The notes: generated from the sequence alone by a model not told the origin. Counted from the first letter of the stretch, positions 7,289-15,228 are shown. The stretch is DNA of 15,457 bases from Spirochaetota bacterium (GCA_963205035.1 CAUJII010000018.1:1-15457); one strand, 5' to 3'. Translations and numbers: made by a program.

Positions 7289-8214
7289 AAATTCTCGTTC
7301 GTCTTTTTGATCCAAAACTCCGCGTTCGTGCGGTAGTATTTCGTGGTTAGCGGATGGCTAAAATATTTCAAAGCGCGGTCATACTCGCCCATGCGGTAAA
7401 GAGAAAGCCCCATGTAAAAAACAGCTTTTGCTCGGACTTGTGCTGTGGTACTTCTCAAGAACGGCTGTAAAGCTTTGAAGGCACCCGGATAGTCTCCTTG
7501 CAAGAAAGTGCGGCGGATGACTGAATTGATAGCACGCGGCGATTCGTGCGTATGCTTTCTTTTCGGCGGTGGAGAATCCTCTTCGTCGATTTCCTCGCTC
7601 TCAAATTGCTCCATCGTTGGCGTGGAGTTATTTTTGTACGCAGACTGTTTTTCTGAAGACAAAGCGGGCGAGGGTGCTTCCGGTTGCCTTGCGGTTTGAA
7701 ACATGATGGGACCCACCAAATTCCGGGCACTTAAGAAGCCCATGGGGTTGAGCCCCTGACCGGTTTCGACAAAAATTGCATAGTAATACGCGCCTTTTTC
7801 GGGCGGTACATCCTCAAAGAGATTGATATCGGCTGAAAGTTTCGCAATGAGCGTTCCCTTGGAAATGTCATGAATGACGCGCGGTTCGTCGACGAAGCGG
7901 TAGATTTGGATACGCCGGTTCATCCCCCGCCCGGCCACAAGATGCCAGACAAGAATTATATTTCTCTCGCGGCTATACGCGGCAAAATCTGTAAAATACG
8001 TTTCATCGGCAGGTGGTAGTGCAACAATTACAGGGGGCTTCGTTTCAGAAGGGACGGGCGCTGGCTTGGAGACGGTCTGCGGCGCGACCGGAACCTCTGC
8101 GGGTGTGGAGATTTTTACAGTCTGGTCGGGGTTTAAGTACTGCGCGTGGAGCGGCACAAATAAAACAAACACAAAGAGTGTCAGGATGGAGTATTTTAGG
8201 CGAGACCAATCCAC
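7282..8214 (-). CDS. Secreted protein: Pro-rich segment, FN3-like segment, C-terminal TPRs
   Basis: 310 residues from GTG 8214. A TTG at 8280 would add 22 residues ahead of the signal peptide. GTG is preferred because it leaves a short basic n-region, a hydrophobic core (about residues 8-22) and a cleavage site after HA near residue 24. Then come a Pro/Val-rich linker (about 36-70) and a beta-rich stretch (about 72-170) that resembles a fibronectin type III fold, with NIILVWHL and GAYYYAIFVE strands. Next is a Ser/Glu-rich linker, then a TPR-like helical region (about 230-310) with FYMGLSLYRMGEYDRALKYF. It is probably periplasmic or surface-exposed. The next gene is another TPR protein one base away, so the two may work together. 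No known family name is offered. Confidence 0.75.
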   Translation of the reverse strand: MDWSRLKYSILTLFVFVLFVPLHAQYLNPDQTVKISTPAEVPVAPQTVSKPAPVPSETKPPVIVALPPADETYFTDFAAYSRERNIILVWHLVAGRGMNRRIQIYRFVDEPRVIHDISKGTLIAKLSADINLFEDVPPEKGAYYYAIFVETGQGLNPMGFLSARNLVGPIMFQTARQPEAPSPALSSEKQSAYKNNSTPTMEQFESEEIDEEDSPPPKRKHTHESPRAINSVIRRTFLQGDYPGAFKALQPFLRSTTAQVRAKAVFYMGLSLYRMGEYDRALKYFSHPLTTKYYRTNAEFWIKKTNENLR

Positions 8215-8326
8215 AGTATTCCAGTAGGTAGATACCTCTTTCCTATTTTCGGCAGGAGAACACCATAAATAAACCTTCAATTAGTTATTTTCACTGAAAG
8301 CGACGAAGGAAACTCTACCGCTATCT
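8215..8326. promoter_or_regulatory. Divergent upstream region between TPR operon and xthA
   Basis: The genes on either side point away from each other, so both promoters should lie in these 112 bp or just inside the flanking genes. I could not fix a convincing -35/-10 pair for either direction. An AGGTA/TACCT inverted pair sits at about 8225-8236, but it is short. Confidence 0.35.
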
Positions 8327-9100
8327 GTGAAAATTATATCATTTAACGTGAACGGAATCCGCGCGATTGAAAAGAAAGGCGCGCTCTTAGACCTCGTTGA
8401 AAAAGAAGCACCGGATTTGCTCTTCCTGCAAGAAATCAAAGCAAAGAGTGAACAACTAAGCGATGCCCTACTTATGCCCGCAGGTTATGAAGCACACTAC
8501 CACAGTGCAGAAAAGCCCGGCTATTCGGGCACGGGGCTTTGGGTACGCAAGAACGCACTCCAAGAACCGAAGGTCCTGCGCGGCATGCCCGAGTGGAACG
8601 ACCACGAAGGCCGAATCTTGGGCGTCGAGAGCGAAAACATGATCATCTTCGGAAATTATTTTCCGAACGGCGGTAAATCCGATGCGGCGTGGCGCGAAAA
8701 ATTAGTTTTCTACGATCACTTCCACCGTTACATCGGGGCTTTGCGGCAGGCTAAGAAAAAAGTTTTGTTCACGGGGGACTTAAACGTCGCGCACAACCCG
8801 ATCGACTTGGCACGGCCAAAGGAAAACGAAACGCATGTAGGCTTCAGGCCCGAAGAACGCGCGTGGATGGACCGCCTTGTCGAAGACCAATGGGTCGATG
8901 TTTTTCGAGAGCGAAATCCCGATGCGGTGAGCTATACTTGGTGGCAGATGCAATCGCGCGCGCGCGAACGCAACGTAGGTTGGAGAATCGACTATTTCAT
9001 TGTCGATAGAAAACTCTTTTCGCGCGTCAAAGACATGAAGCATTTGACCGAGCATCCGGGTTCAGACCACTGTCCCATCGTTCTCGATATTGAGATTTAG
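8327..9100 (+). CDS. xthA: Exodeoxyribonuclease III (AP endonuclease family)
   Basis: 257 residues, close to the E. coli enzyme's 268. The active-site residues sit at nearly the same numbers: Asn7 (SFNVNGIR), Glu36 (LQEIK), Asp151 and Asn153 (TGDLNVAH), and Asp247-His248 (GSDHCPI). The YTWW segment and RIDYF are also conserved. The enzyme cuts DNA at abasic sites and removes nucleotides and blocked 3' ends during base-excision repair in the cytoplasm, using a divalent metal. The start is GTG 8327, because the family N-terminus (MKIISFNVNGIR) begins exactly there. A possible AAGGA lies too far upstream to be a normal Shine-Dalgarno. The next gene follows after 53 bp on the same strand. Confidence 0.95.
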   Translation: MKIISFNVNGIRAIEKKGALLDLVEKEAPDLLFLQEIKAKSEQLSDALLMPAGYEAHYHSAEKPGYSGTGLWVRKNALQEPKVLRGMPEWNDHEGRILGVESENMIIFGNYFPNGGKSDAAWREKLVFYDHFHRYIGALRQAKKKVLFTGDLNVAHNPIDLARPKENETHVGFRPEERAWMDRLVEDQWVDVFRERNPDAVSYTWWQMQSRARERNVGWRIDYFIVDRKLFSRVKDMKHLTEHPGSDHCPIVLDIEI

Positions 9101-9153
9101 AAAAGTGCAAAGCGGCTTGACCGCGCTACCCGCTCCCGCAGCTTTCCCCACGA

Positions 9154-9816
9154 ATGAAGAACGACGCTAAATATATTGCCTTTTTCGATTTAGACGACAC
9201 TTTGCTATCAAAAAATAGCGGTCGTGTTTTTTGGGACTACTGCGTTCAAAACAACATTTATTCGCCTCTCGAGATTTTGAACTTAGGTTTATCTGTACTC
9301 AAATTTTCGACGGGCTTAGAAGATGTTGAAGATTTTGTACGCAACTGGGCGCGTAATTTTCGCGGTTGGAGCATCGAACGTATGGAACGCGTTACGCGCG
9401 AACTTTTTGACACACGATTGCGCGCGCTCATTCGCCAGGGCATTCGTGAGGAAATCGAAAAACACCATAAAGCAGGAGCGAGTACAGTTATTCTTTCTGC
9501 GTCGACACGCTTTGTTTGCGACCCCGTCAAAGAGCACTTGAATATGGCGCACGTCATTTGTACGGGATTAGGCGTTGAAAATAATATCTTCACAGGAGAG
9601 TTTTCAAGCCCGTATATTTTCGGTGAACAAAAATACTTATCGGCAATGGCGTACTGCGAAGAGCAGGGGGTAGACATTGCGTCGTGTTATTATTACGGCG
9701 ATGCATTTACCGACCGCTTTGTAATGGAAGGTGTCGGAAACCCGGTCTGCGTCAACCCCGAGCCGAAGCTGCGAAACTACGGCGCGGCGCGTGGCTGGCG
9801 CGTTGTGAATTGGTGA
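9154..9816 (+). CDS. HAD-IB family phosphatase (SerB/CicA-like)
   Basis: 220 residues with the four HAD motifs. Motif I is FFDLDDTLL (nucleophile Asp12, acid/base Asp14), motif II is Ser115 in VILSAS, motif III is Lys160, and motif IV is YYGDAFTD (Asp183, Asp187). The helical cap inserted after motif I and the ending VGNPVCVNPEPKLR...RGW are typical of the HAD-IB group, which holds phosphoserine phosphatase-like enzymes. The reaction is hydrolysis of a phosphomonoester through an aspartyl-phosphate intermediate. The substrate cannot be named; phosphoserine, a lipid phosphate or another small metabolite are all possible. ATG 9154 has no clear Shine-Dalgarno but gives the normal short lead before motif I. 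It is likely transcribed with xthA. Confidence 0.88.
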   Translation: MKNDAKYIAFFDLDDTLLSKNSGRVFWDYCVQNNIYSPLEILNLGLSVLKFSTGLEDVEDFVRNWARNFRGWSIERMERVTRELFDTRLRALIRQGIREEIEKHHKAGASTVILSASTRFVCDPVKEHLNMAHVICTGLGVENNIFTGEFSSPYIFGEQKYLSAMAYCEEQGVDIASCYYYGDAFTDRFVMEGVGNPVCVNPEPKLRNYGAARGWRVVNW

Positions 9817-9989
9817 GAAGAGGAGCGCTTTCATCGAGGATCACTGAGACAACCTCTGGCACGAAATCTCCCTGCCGGACGCATTAGCTGCCCCTGAAAA
9901 ATCGTGCGCCGAAGTTTGTAATTTATCCCACGCCCGGAGCCTGTATCTTTTACTTTTCCTGTTGACAGGTCGTTCACCCCATACATGCC

Positions 9990-10547
9990 TTGCCCGTGCT
10001 CGCGGCCCTCGAAAACCCCGAAGTGAGAAACCTGATACGCCCGATATCGATCGAAGAGTACTATAAGCTTTTCGGTGATGAAAAAACTGAGCTTATTGAA
10101 GGATTGGTATACTATAAAATGCCTAAGAGTGCGCTTCATTCGGCAATCATTCGACTCGTGAGCGATCTATTGCGACAGACCGTTAGCAAAATCATCTCGG
10201 TCATGACCGAAAATCCGGTGCGAATTCTGAACTCCGAGCCCGAACCCGATATTGCGCTCGTGAAGCCGCTCGAGTCACTACACGACCCGCACCCGACATT
10301 TGCGCACCTAATCGTCGAAATTTCGGTGACGACGCAGGCTTTCGACGAAGCGAAGGCAGAACTTTACGCAAAGGGTAAAATTCCCGTGTACTGGAATATT
10401 TTGCCGCAAGAGCAAGTTACGGTTGTGTATAGAGAACCTGACGGCGAGCGCTACAAAAAAGTAGAGCGCATTCCATTCGATCACCCGATCGAGTTCACAG
10501 CTGAGGGTGCGCGCTATGCAGTGCGCTTGGCAGATATACTGAAATAA
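9990..10547 (+). CDS. Uma2 family (DUF820) putative restriction-endonuclease-fold protein
   Basis: About 185 residues. It shows the usual Uma2 layout: an early SIEEYY helix, ELIEGLVYYKMP, then EPEPDIALVKP (residues 83-93, Asp87) and VEIS (Glu110), which supply the acidic residues of the PD-(D/E)XK nuclease fold. The protein ends with an AKAELYAKGKIPVYW segment, typical of the family. Uma2 proteins are common in some genomes, often as many paralogues, and their biological role is poorly known. A TGA in frame at 9963 means the start must be TTG 9990 or GTG 9996; neither has a Shine-Dalgarno. The gene stands alone between spacers of 173 and 146 bp, which is how such mobile-looking genes often occur. 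Nuclease activity is inferred only from fold. Confidence 0.85.
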   Translation: MPVLAALENPEVRNLIRPISIEEYYKLFGDEKTELIEGLVYYKMPKSALHSAIIRLVSDLLRQTVSKIISVMTENPVRILNSEPEPDIALVKPLESLHDPHPTFAHLIVEISVTTQAFDEAKAELYAKGKIPVYWNILPQEQVTVVYREPDGERYKKVERIPFDHPIEFTAEGARYAVRLADILK

Positions 10548-10602
10548 ACTACTTTGAAAAAACTAGTTGGGTGCCGCCGTTAACTCGGGTAACCTCAATT
10601 TA

Positions 10603-10630
10603 CAGATAGCGCCTGCGCCGACGCTATCTG
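10603..10630. repeat. Perfect 9-bp inverted repeat upstream of the VWA gene
   Basis: CAGATAGCG at 10603-10611 pairs exactly with CGCTATCTG at 10622-10630 around a 10-nt loop. It lies 63 bp before the ATG of the next gene and 56 bp after the Uma2 stop. It is not followed by a T-run, so an operator or mRNA leader structure is as likely as a terminator. Confidence 0.5.
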
Positions 10631-10636
10631 CGAGTA

Positions 10637-10659
10637 CTGGCGAGTTCCCGCCCAGGCTC
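10637..10659 (+). repeat. 23-nt intergenic element, copy B (matches 535-557)
   Basis: Shares a 13-base identical core (10640-10652) with the element at 535-557. The flanking differences are all transitions. It begins seven bases after the inverted repeat at 10603-10630 and lies just upstream of the VWA gene. Confidence 0.3.
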
Positions 10660-10693
10660 GTAACGGTTGACGCACCGTCCGGCTTGGGATATT

Positions 10694-12820
10694 ATGTCAC
10701 ATCTCAAGATGCGTCGTTTTCGCACACCGCTTCTAATCGCCGCACTGGTGCTGACTGCTGGCCTCGTCTATGCAGTGCTTTATCCGAGTTTGGGTATTCG
10801 ACAAAACCGCGCAGAAGAAGAATTCCAGAAAGCATGGCTCCTATACCAAGACAGGAAATACGACGCTGCGATTGAAAAATTCTCGCAAGCGCTTCTCATC
10901 AATCCGCAGTTCCATTGGGCGCGTCGGTTTCTTTCTCAAGCGTATTATTTTGCAGGCGAGAAGAGCGAAGCGTTGGACGAACTCGAAACACTTCTACGTG
11001 CAATGCCGCACGACTTGACGCTGCGTTCTCGTATCGACTGGCTCAAGGGAAGCGGCGGTAATGCAGAAGGCGGTGCAAACCAAAGCGAGTTCTTGCGCAT
11101 CGTGCCGCGTACTCAAGGGTACCGCTATAACCGACCCACGTTTGTAAGCCCGCTCAAAGGCGACGAGATGGCCGTTCTCTCGCTCGGCAATTTTGAAATC
11201 GGCAGCATGGTTTCTTATACGGCGCAGGGCGAACCTTTCGATAACCGCCACCGAGTTTCAGGAAAGCTCAACTACCCGATGGCGTTTGCGCAGAATACGA
11301 AAGAAGTGTGGATTACCGATTTTAAGGAAGACAAAATTCATAGGTTAAGCCAAGAAGAGCAGGGGATTCTCTCCTACATTTTCAGTACGAAGCCCATCGG
11401 TCGAACAGGCCAGGGGGACTTAGAATTTCGCTCCCCTGCGGGTATATGCCATCGTGACGGGGAATTCATTATCGCCGATTCGGGAAACAACCGCTTGGAG
11501 CGTATCGACGACGACGGTAAGTTTATCGCTTCGATTGTGCGTGGCGGCGACGGCACGGCGTTTGAAACTCCGTTTGGTCTTTATTGCAACGAGAATTCGA
11601 TTTGGGTGACTGAAAGCGGCGCAGGGCGTATTTCTCAACTCGACCGCTATGGAGTTTTGCAACGCGAATTTTCTCCAGAGAAGTTGACGAAGCCGCGCCA
11701 CATCAGTTGGGATGCCGATGGCAACCAGTTCCTCGTTGCCGATGAAACGAGCGGCGTTTGGCGCATGAACACCGAAGGCGAAGTCTTAGGGCGCATCGAA
11801 GGGTACACCAACTTAGACGGACGTTTTGTTCATTTTGCAAGGCCTTATTCTGCGCAGTACGATTCGTTCCGTAACCTTTATGTCGCCGATTATGGCGCGA
11901 GCGAAGTGGTGCAATTTGTACCGACAGGAGAGAAATTCGCAGAGCTCTATTTGAATGTAGAAAAAATTAGCGCGGCCCAGTTTCCTGTTATGGGTGTCTA
12001 TGTCACCGTCTCATCGGGTCCGGCGCAAGAAGGCGCGCTGCCTCGCTACTTGACCGAGCTTACCGCGTCTGATTTTCAAGTCTTCGAGAACGATGCGCCT
12101 GTTGGCAACCTCGACATCTCATACCTCGACCAATTCAATGATGTCTTGCAAGCCGTTGTCTTGGTTTCTCGCTCTCGTCAAATGCGTGAGTTTGAAACGC
12201 AAACGCCTTGGGTGTTAGACCACCTATTCACGCATATCCGAGAGAAAGACGGCTTCAAGGTGATGAGCCACGGCAGCGACGTCCAGAGCGAGACAGATTT
12301 TAGCGCGTCACGGCTCAAACTCTTACGCGGTGTGCGGGATGCGCAGGCAGAAAGGACGGCTGTACCTTCTGCTCTGAGCACAATGAGCGTGGGGATTTAT
12401 GATGGTCTCACAGAACTTCTACCACGTCAAGGCAAGCGTGCTCTCATTTATCTAACCGATGGTGCAGCGGACGACGATACACTCAATCCTTATAGCAAAG
12501 ATAGGCTTGTTGATTATGCGCGGGCCAACCATATTCCGATTTTTGTGCTTTCGTTCGAGCACCCAAAGACCATGGAGACAAGCGATGCGAAAAGAGCGCT
12601 CCAGGAATTAGCCGAGCATACCGGTGGTCGGTATTTTCGAGCGCTCGATATCGACCCTCAAATCGAAGCGAAGCTGCGCGCGCAAAAAGAAGTCCGGTAT
12701 GTTTTGAGCTACAAGAGTCTTGCACGCAAACAAATCCGGGGACAGTACATCGATATGCGCGTGAAAGCAAAATTTAGAACAAGACGGGGTCTCGACCTCA
12801 GCGGGTATTTCATCCCATGA
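10694..12820 (+). CDS. TM-anchored TPR / NHL-propeller / VWA fusion protein
   Basis: 708 residues from ATG 10694, which has GGGA at 10686-10689. TTG 10667 and ATG 10709 are alternatives. One hydrophobic segment near the N-terminus (about residues 10-28) anchors it, with the rest probably periplasmic. Two or three TPRs follow (about 35-125, AWLLYQDRKYDAAIEKFSQA). Then come at least five NHL-type propeller blades between about 190 and 410, for example FRSPAGICHRDGEFIIADSG and YVADYG. From about 440, LTASDFQVFENDAPV leads into a von Willebrand A domain like those in VWFA-related Acidobacterial-type proteins. The metal site is degraded: the DxSxS stretch reads S492-R-S494-R-Q496, although Asp589 (YLTDGAADDD) is kept. 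Its stop overlaps the next gene (ATGA). It looks like a protein-binding envelope scaffold; no enzyme activity is seen. Confidence 0.85.
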   Translation: MSHLKMRRFRTPLLIAALVLTAGLVYAVLYPSLGIRQNRAEEEFQKAWLLYQDRKYDAAIEKFSQALLINPQFHWARRFLSQAYYFAGEKSEALDELETLLRAMPHDLTLRSRIDWLKGSGGNAEGGANQSEFLRIVPRTQGYRYNRPTFVSPLKGDEMAVLSLGNFEIGSMVSYTAQGEPFDNRHRVSGKLNYPMAFAQNTKEVWITDFKEDKIHRLSQEEQGILSYIFSTKPIGRTGQGDLEFRSPAGICHRDGEFIIADSGNNRLERIDDDGKFIASIVRGGDGTAFETPFGLYCNENSIWVTESGAGRISQLDRYGVLQREFSPEKLTKPRHISWDADGNQFLVADETSGVWRMNTEGEVLGRIEGYTNLDGRFVHFARPYSAQYDSFRNLYVADYGASEVVQFVPTGEKFAELYLNVEKISAAQFPVMGVYVTVSSGPAQEGALPRYLTELTASDFQVFENDAPVGNLDISYLDQFNDVLQAVVLVSRSRQMREFETQTPWVLDHLFTHIREKDGFKVMSHGSDVQSETDFSASRLKLLRGVRDAQAERTAVPSALSTMSVGIYDGLTELLPRQGKRALIYLTDGAADDDTLNPYSKDRLVDYARANHIPIFVLSFEHPKTMETSDAKRALQELAEHTGGRYFRALDIDPQIEAKLRAQKEVRYVLSYKSLARKQIRGQYIDMRVKAKFRTRRGLDLSGYFIP

Positions 12821-14781
12821 AGAGAAGAGTCCCACAAATTGTTTCTTTGATTCTGCTTCTCAGCCCCTGGCTTTTTGCTGCCGACTACCCGTTACAGTAT
12901 TACTACGACAAAGCGGTGGCTTTCGACAAAGAAGGCAACACGCTTATGGCACTCGATATGGCGCGCGAGGCGCTGCGAAAAAATGCAGACCATGTGCCCT
13001 CGCTGCTTTTGCTTTCTAAGCTCTCACTCGCGTCTAACGAGGTACAGTCGGCAAAGTCTCTTATCGAGCGGGCGCTGCGGCTAGAATATAATAATGCGCA
13101 GGCATATCTCTTGTGCGCGCAAATTGCATACCCGTTGCGCGACAGAGTAGGGCTCAATACATGCCTCGATAAGGCCGAAGCACTTTCAAAGAATAACCCC
13201 GACATCGAAGCGTTACGCACACAGCTCTTGATCGACGCCGGCCGCTATTCTTTGGCGAAGCGAAAAATCGATGCAGTGCTACGCATCCATCCGGGGCATG
13301 TCGAGACGCATCTGAAGCTCGCGTCGCTCTATTTGAAGCTCAAGCAATTTGAAAAAGCAGAGGCCGAGTTTAGAAAAATACAAACTCTCGTGCCGCAGAG
13401 CACCGACCTTGCGGTTTCGATTGCGCGTGCGCGGCTCGATCATTGGTTCGAGACATCGCGCTATAGCACGCTATCGAGCCAAGACGAAGCCTTGACGCGT
13501 GCTCTCGATGCGTTGGGGCATGCGTATGCAAATAACCCGGAAAATGCGTCGGTCAATCTCATGCTGACGCAGCTTTATGCGCTCACCGGGCGCTGCCACG
13601 ATGCGGCGGCTTACTTGTCGAAGCTCAAAGAAGTCGACAGAGAATCACGTAACATCGTAACTCTCTACGCGTTTTGTGATCCGACGCAGGCAGAAGCTCT
13701 CTTGCAAGGGTACTTGCGCCGCAACGAAGACGACGAACTGACGCGCCACCAAGCCGAAAGGCTTGCCATGGTGAAATACCAAAAGCGAGAAAACGCCGCG
13801 ATGGCGAAGAGAGCGCGTTATCACCGCCGTATTGCGCTGCGCGAAATGGAAAAAAACGCCGACCCTTATGGGCTGAGCGAACTACGCTGGGCTGAATTTT
13901 TATTTCCCGGGTACATCGATGCGCACAGCGACTTGATGCGCTACTTTCGGCGCAAAAAAGACTACGAACGGATGGCGGCCGAACTCCTCTTTCTGCGCGA
14001 TACAACCCAGCAGCGGGAGTTCCGTGAAATGTACGAACAATTCGACCAAGAGTCGCGCAGACTCTGGTATAAAAAAGTGGGACTTATCCTACCGGAAAAA
14101 GAAAAGAACCCGTTGCCGATTCATATCTATCCGTTACGCGCGCAAAATCCTTTGACCGACCATATCTTGGGCGGAGTAGCCATCGCCGACCGCACCCGCG
14201 TTGCGCTCCAGGACTATGGCAAACTGCGCTCTATATCGCGCGAAATGGCCGTGCTGCCCGAAGCGCAAAATTTCAGCCCGGATGCACTGCGCGCATTGCG
14301 GCAAACGTATTCGCGCGCTACCCAGAACGAAGAAAATCCCCACGCATTCTTGCGCCATCCCCTATCTCTCGTTCTTATGGGAAGCTTTGCGGAAATTCCG
14401 CACGGCGTCGAAGTGTGGGCGGAACTCATCGACGCTGAAACCGGGATTCGCATTCAGACCGAGCACTTCAAAGCACAAGGACGCAACTATTTGAATAAGG
14501 CAGCGGTGCGTCTTGCCAACTTTGTTGAAACAAACGCTCCGCTCTTGGCCAACATACTCAGGCTCGAAGGCGAGGACACCGTGTTTATCAACGTAGGAAG
14601 ACGCGACGGAGTGACGAAAGAGACAGAGTGGGTTGTTACAGACAAGCTGGGCCGTAGCTTAGAGTTTCAAACGGTTCAGTTCGATTGGGATATCTCCGAA
14701 CTACACTCAAAAACAGCGAATGCGACAGAGCATTTGAAATCGGGCGATGCTCTCATCGCAAAGCGTAAGACCCCCACCTGA
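12817..14781 (+). CDS. Secreted TPR protein with FlgO/CsgG/FlgT-like C-terminal region
   Basis: 654 residues. A signal peptide (basic start, hydrophobic core about 8-20, cleavage near Ala21/Ala22) leads into many TPRs between about residues 25 and 230, such as KLASLYLKLKQFEKAEAEF. More helical sequence runs to about 430. The region 434-654 differs. It opens IHIYPLRAQNPLTDHILGGV, then has LVLMGSFAEIPHGVEVWAEL followed by IDAETG, which recalls the FlgO/CsgG/TolB-N type fold. It continues with DTVFINVGRRDGV (about 587-599), which recalls the C-terminal domain of FlgT. These are resemblances judged by eye. The start ATG overlaps the stop of the VWA gene by four bases, so the two are co-translated and probably form one envelope complex. 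No catalytic residues are apparent. Confidence 0.82.
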   Translation: MKRRVPQIVSLILLLSPWLFAADYPLQYYYDKAVAFDKEGNTLMALDMAREALRKNADHVPSLLLLSKLSLASNEVQSAKSLIERALRLEYNNAQAYLLCAQIAYPLRDRVGLNTCLDKAEALSKNNPDIEALRTQLLIDAGRYSLAKRKIDAVLRIHPGHVETHLKLASLYLKLKQFEKAEAEFRKIQTLVPQSTDLAVSIARARLDHWFETSRYSTLSSQDEALTRALDALGHAYANNPENASVNLMLTQLYALTGRCHDAAAYLSKLKEVDRESRNIVTLYAFCDPTQAEALLQGYLRRNEDDELTRHQAERLAMVKYQKRENAAMAKRARYHRRIALREMEKNADPYGLSELRWAEFLFPGYIDAHSDLMRYFRRKKDYERMAAELLFLRDTTQQREFREMYEQFDQESRRLWYKKVGLILPEKEKNPLPIHIYPLRAQNPLTDHILGGVAIADRTRVALQDYGKLRSISREMAVLPEAQNFSPDALRALRQTYSRATQNEENPHAFLRHPLSLVLMGSFAEIPHGVEVWAELIDAETGIRIQTEHFKAQGRNYLNKAAVRLANFVETNAPLLANILRLEGEDTVFINVGRRDGVTKETEWVVTDKLGRSLEFQTVQFDWDISELHSKTANATEHLKSGDALIAKRKTPT

Positions 14782-14791
14782 TTTAGTCCGT

Positions 14792-14808
14792 GCCGGTATG
14801 AGACCGGT
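14792..14808. terminator. Small hairpin between convergent genes
   Basis: CCGGT (14793-14797) pairs with ACCGG (14803-14807) around a 5-nt loop, with a possible G-T pair added outside. It lies in the 40-bp gap between the tail-to-tail genes. There is no good T-run, so terminator function is uncertain. Confidence 0.3.
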
Positions 14809-14821
14809 TAAGAGCGATGCG

Positions 14822-15223
14822 TTATTTCGCGAAGATGCGTAGCACTGTGAGAGCTACCGTAATCGCAGTAAAACCCAAGCCGATAAGCCATTGTATTTGC
14901 GTAAAGCGCTGGTTGAAATCATCGAACCGCTTGTTGAAGTCGTCGAAGCGCTTATTGACGTCGTCGAAGCGCTTGTCCATGTGCCTCTGCATGTCTTCGA
15001 AGCGCCTGTCCATGACTTCAAAGCGTTTTTCCATGGCGACAATGAGCTCTTTCAGTTCCGATTTGTCGGCTTTGATCTCGCGGAGCTCGACAGTGTCTTC
15101 AATCACTGTGTCGATGATATTGTAAAATACGGTTTTTGCCTCGGGAGTAGTGCTGTTGATTTTAGCCAAAAAAATATCGGCAAGACCACGGACTTTTTCT
15201 TTGCGTTCTTGGAGAGTCAACAC
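14822..15223 (-). CDS. Small heptad-repeat coiled-coil protein with C-terminal membrane anchor
   Basis: 133 residues from GTG 15223; TTG 15220 is an alternative. The frame stays open to 15436, but that extension runs through a strong hairpin and the end of another gene, so it is not used. Residues 1-60 are mixed helical sequence. Residues 64-110 are a run of R-F-x-x units with Phe at 68, 75, 86, 93, 100 and 107. The spacing is seven except one step of eleven. A hydrophobic segment (about 112-128) and a short basic end form a C-terminal anchor. The layout resembles DUF1640-type and Borrelia Bdr-type proteins, though this is by pattern only. It is probably an oligomeric coiled coil held at the inner membrane. 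Function unknown. Confidence 0.7.
   Translation of the reverse strand: MLTLQERKEKVRGLADIFLAKINSTTPEAKTVFYNIIDTVIEDTVELREIKADKSELKELIVAMEKRFEVMDRRFEDMQRHMDKRFDDVNKRFDDFNKRFDDFNQRFTQIQWLIGLGFTAITVALTVLRIFAK
14904..15020. repeat. Imperfect 21-bp tandem repeats inside the coiled-coil gene
   Basis: Units near 14904, 14925, 14946, 14967 and 15000 each start with AAGCGCTT-like sequence and encode one KRFDDxN-type heptad on the minus strand. The 14967 unit is 33 bp long, a 12-bp expansion that gives the eleven-residue step. Such repeats can change number by slippage or recombination. Confidence 0.75.
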
Positions 15224-15228
15224 GCTAC

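Noticed and set aside
8215..8280. TTG 8280 as start of the secreted TPR protein
   Set aside because: It places 22 polar and charged residues ahead of a good signal peptide; GTG 8214 gives a normal one.
9105..9146. Terminator between xthA and the HAD gene
   Set aside because: Only a 4-bp GCGG/CCGC stem and a loose AAAGC/GCTTT outer pair, with no T-run.
9962..9989. TTGACA just before the Uma2 gene as a promoter
   Set aside because: At spacings of 15 to 18 bp the -10 position reads CATGCC or similar, with no match to TATAAT; the only A/T-rich hexamer is 13 bp away.
10571..10670. Integron attC-like site (GTTAAC, GGTAAC and inverted arms)
   Set aside because: The core motifs do not match RYYYAAC/GTTRRRY in the right order, and no integrase is present.
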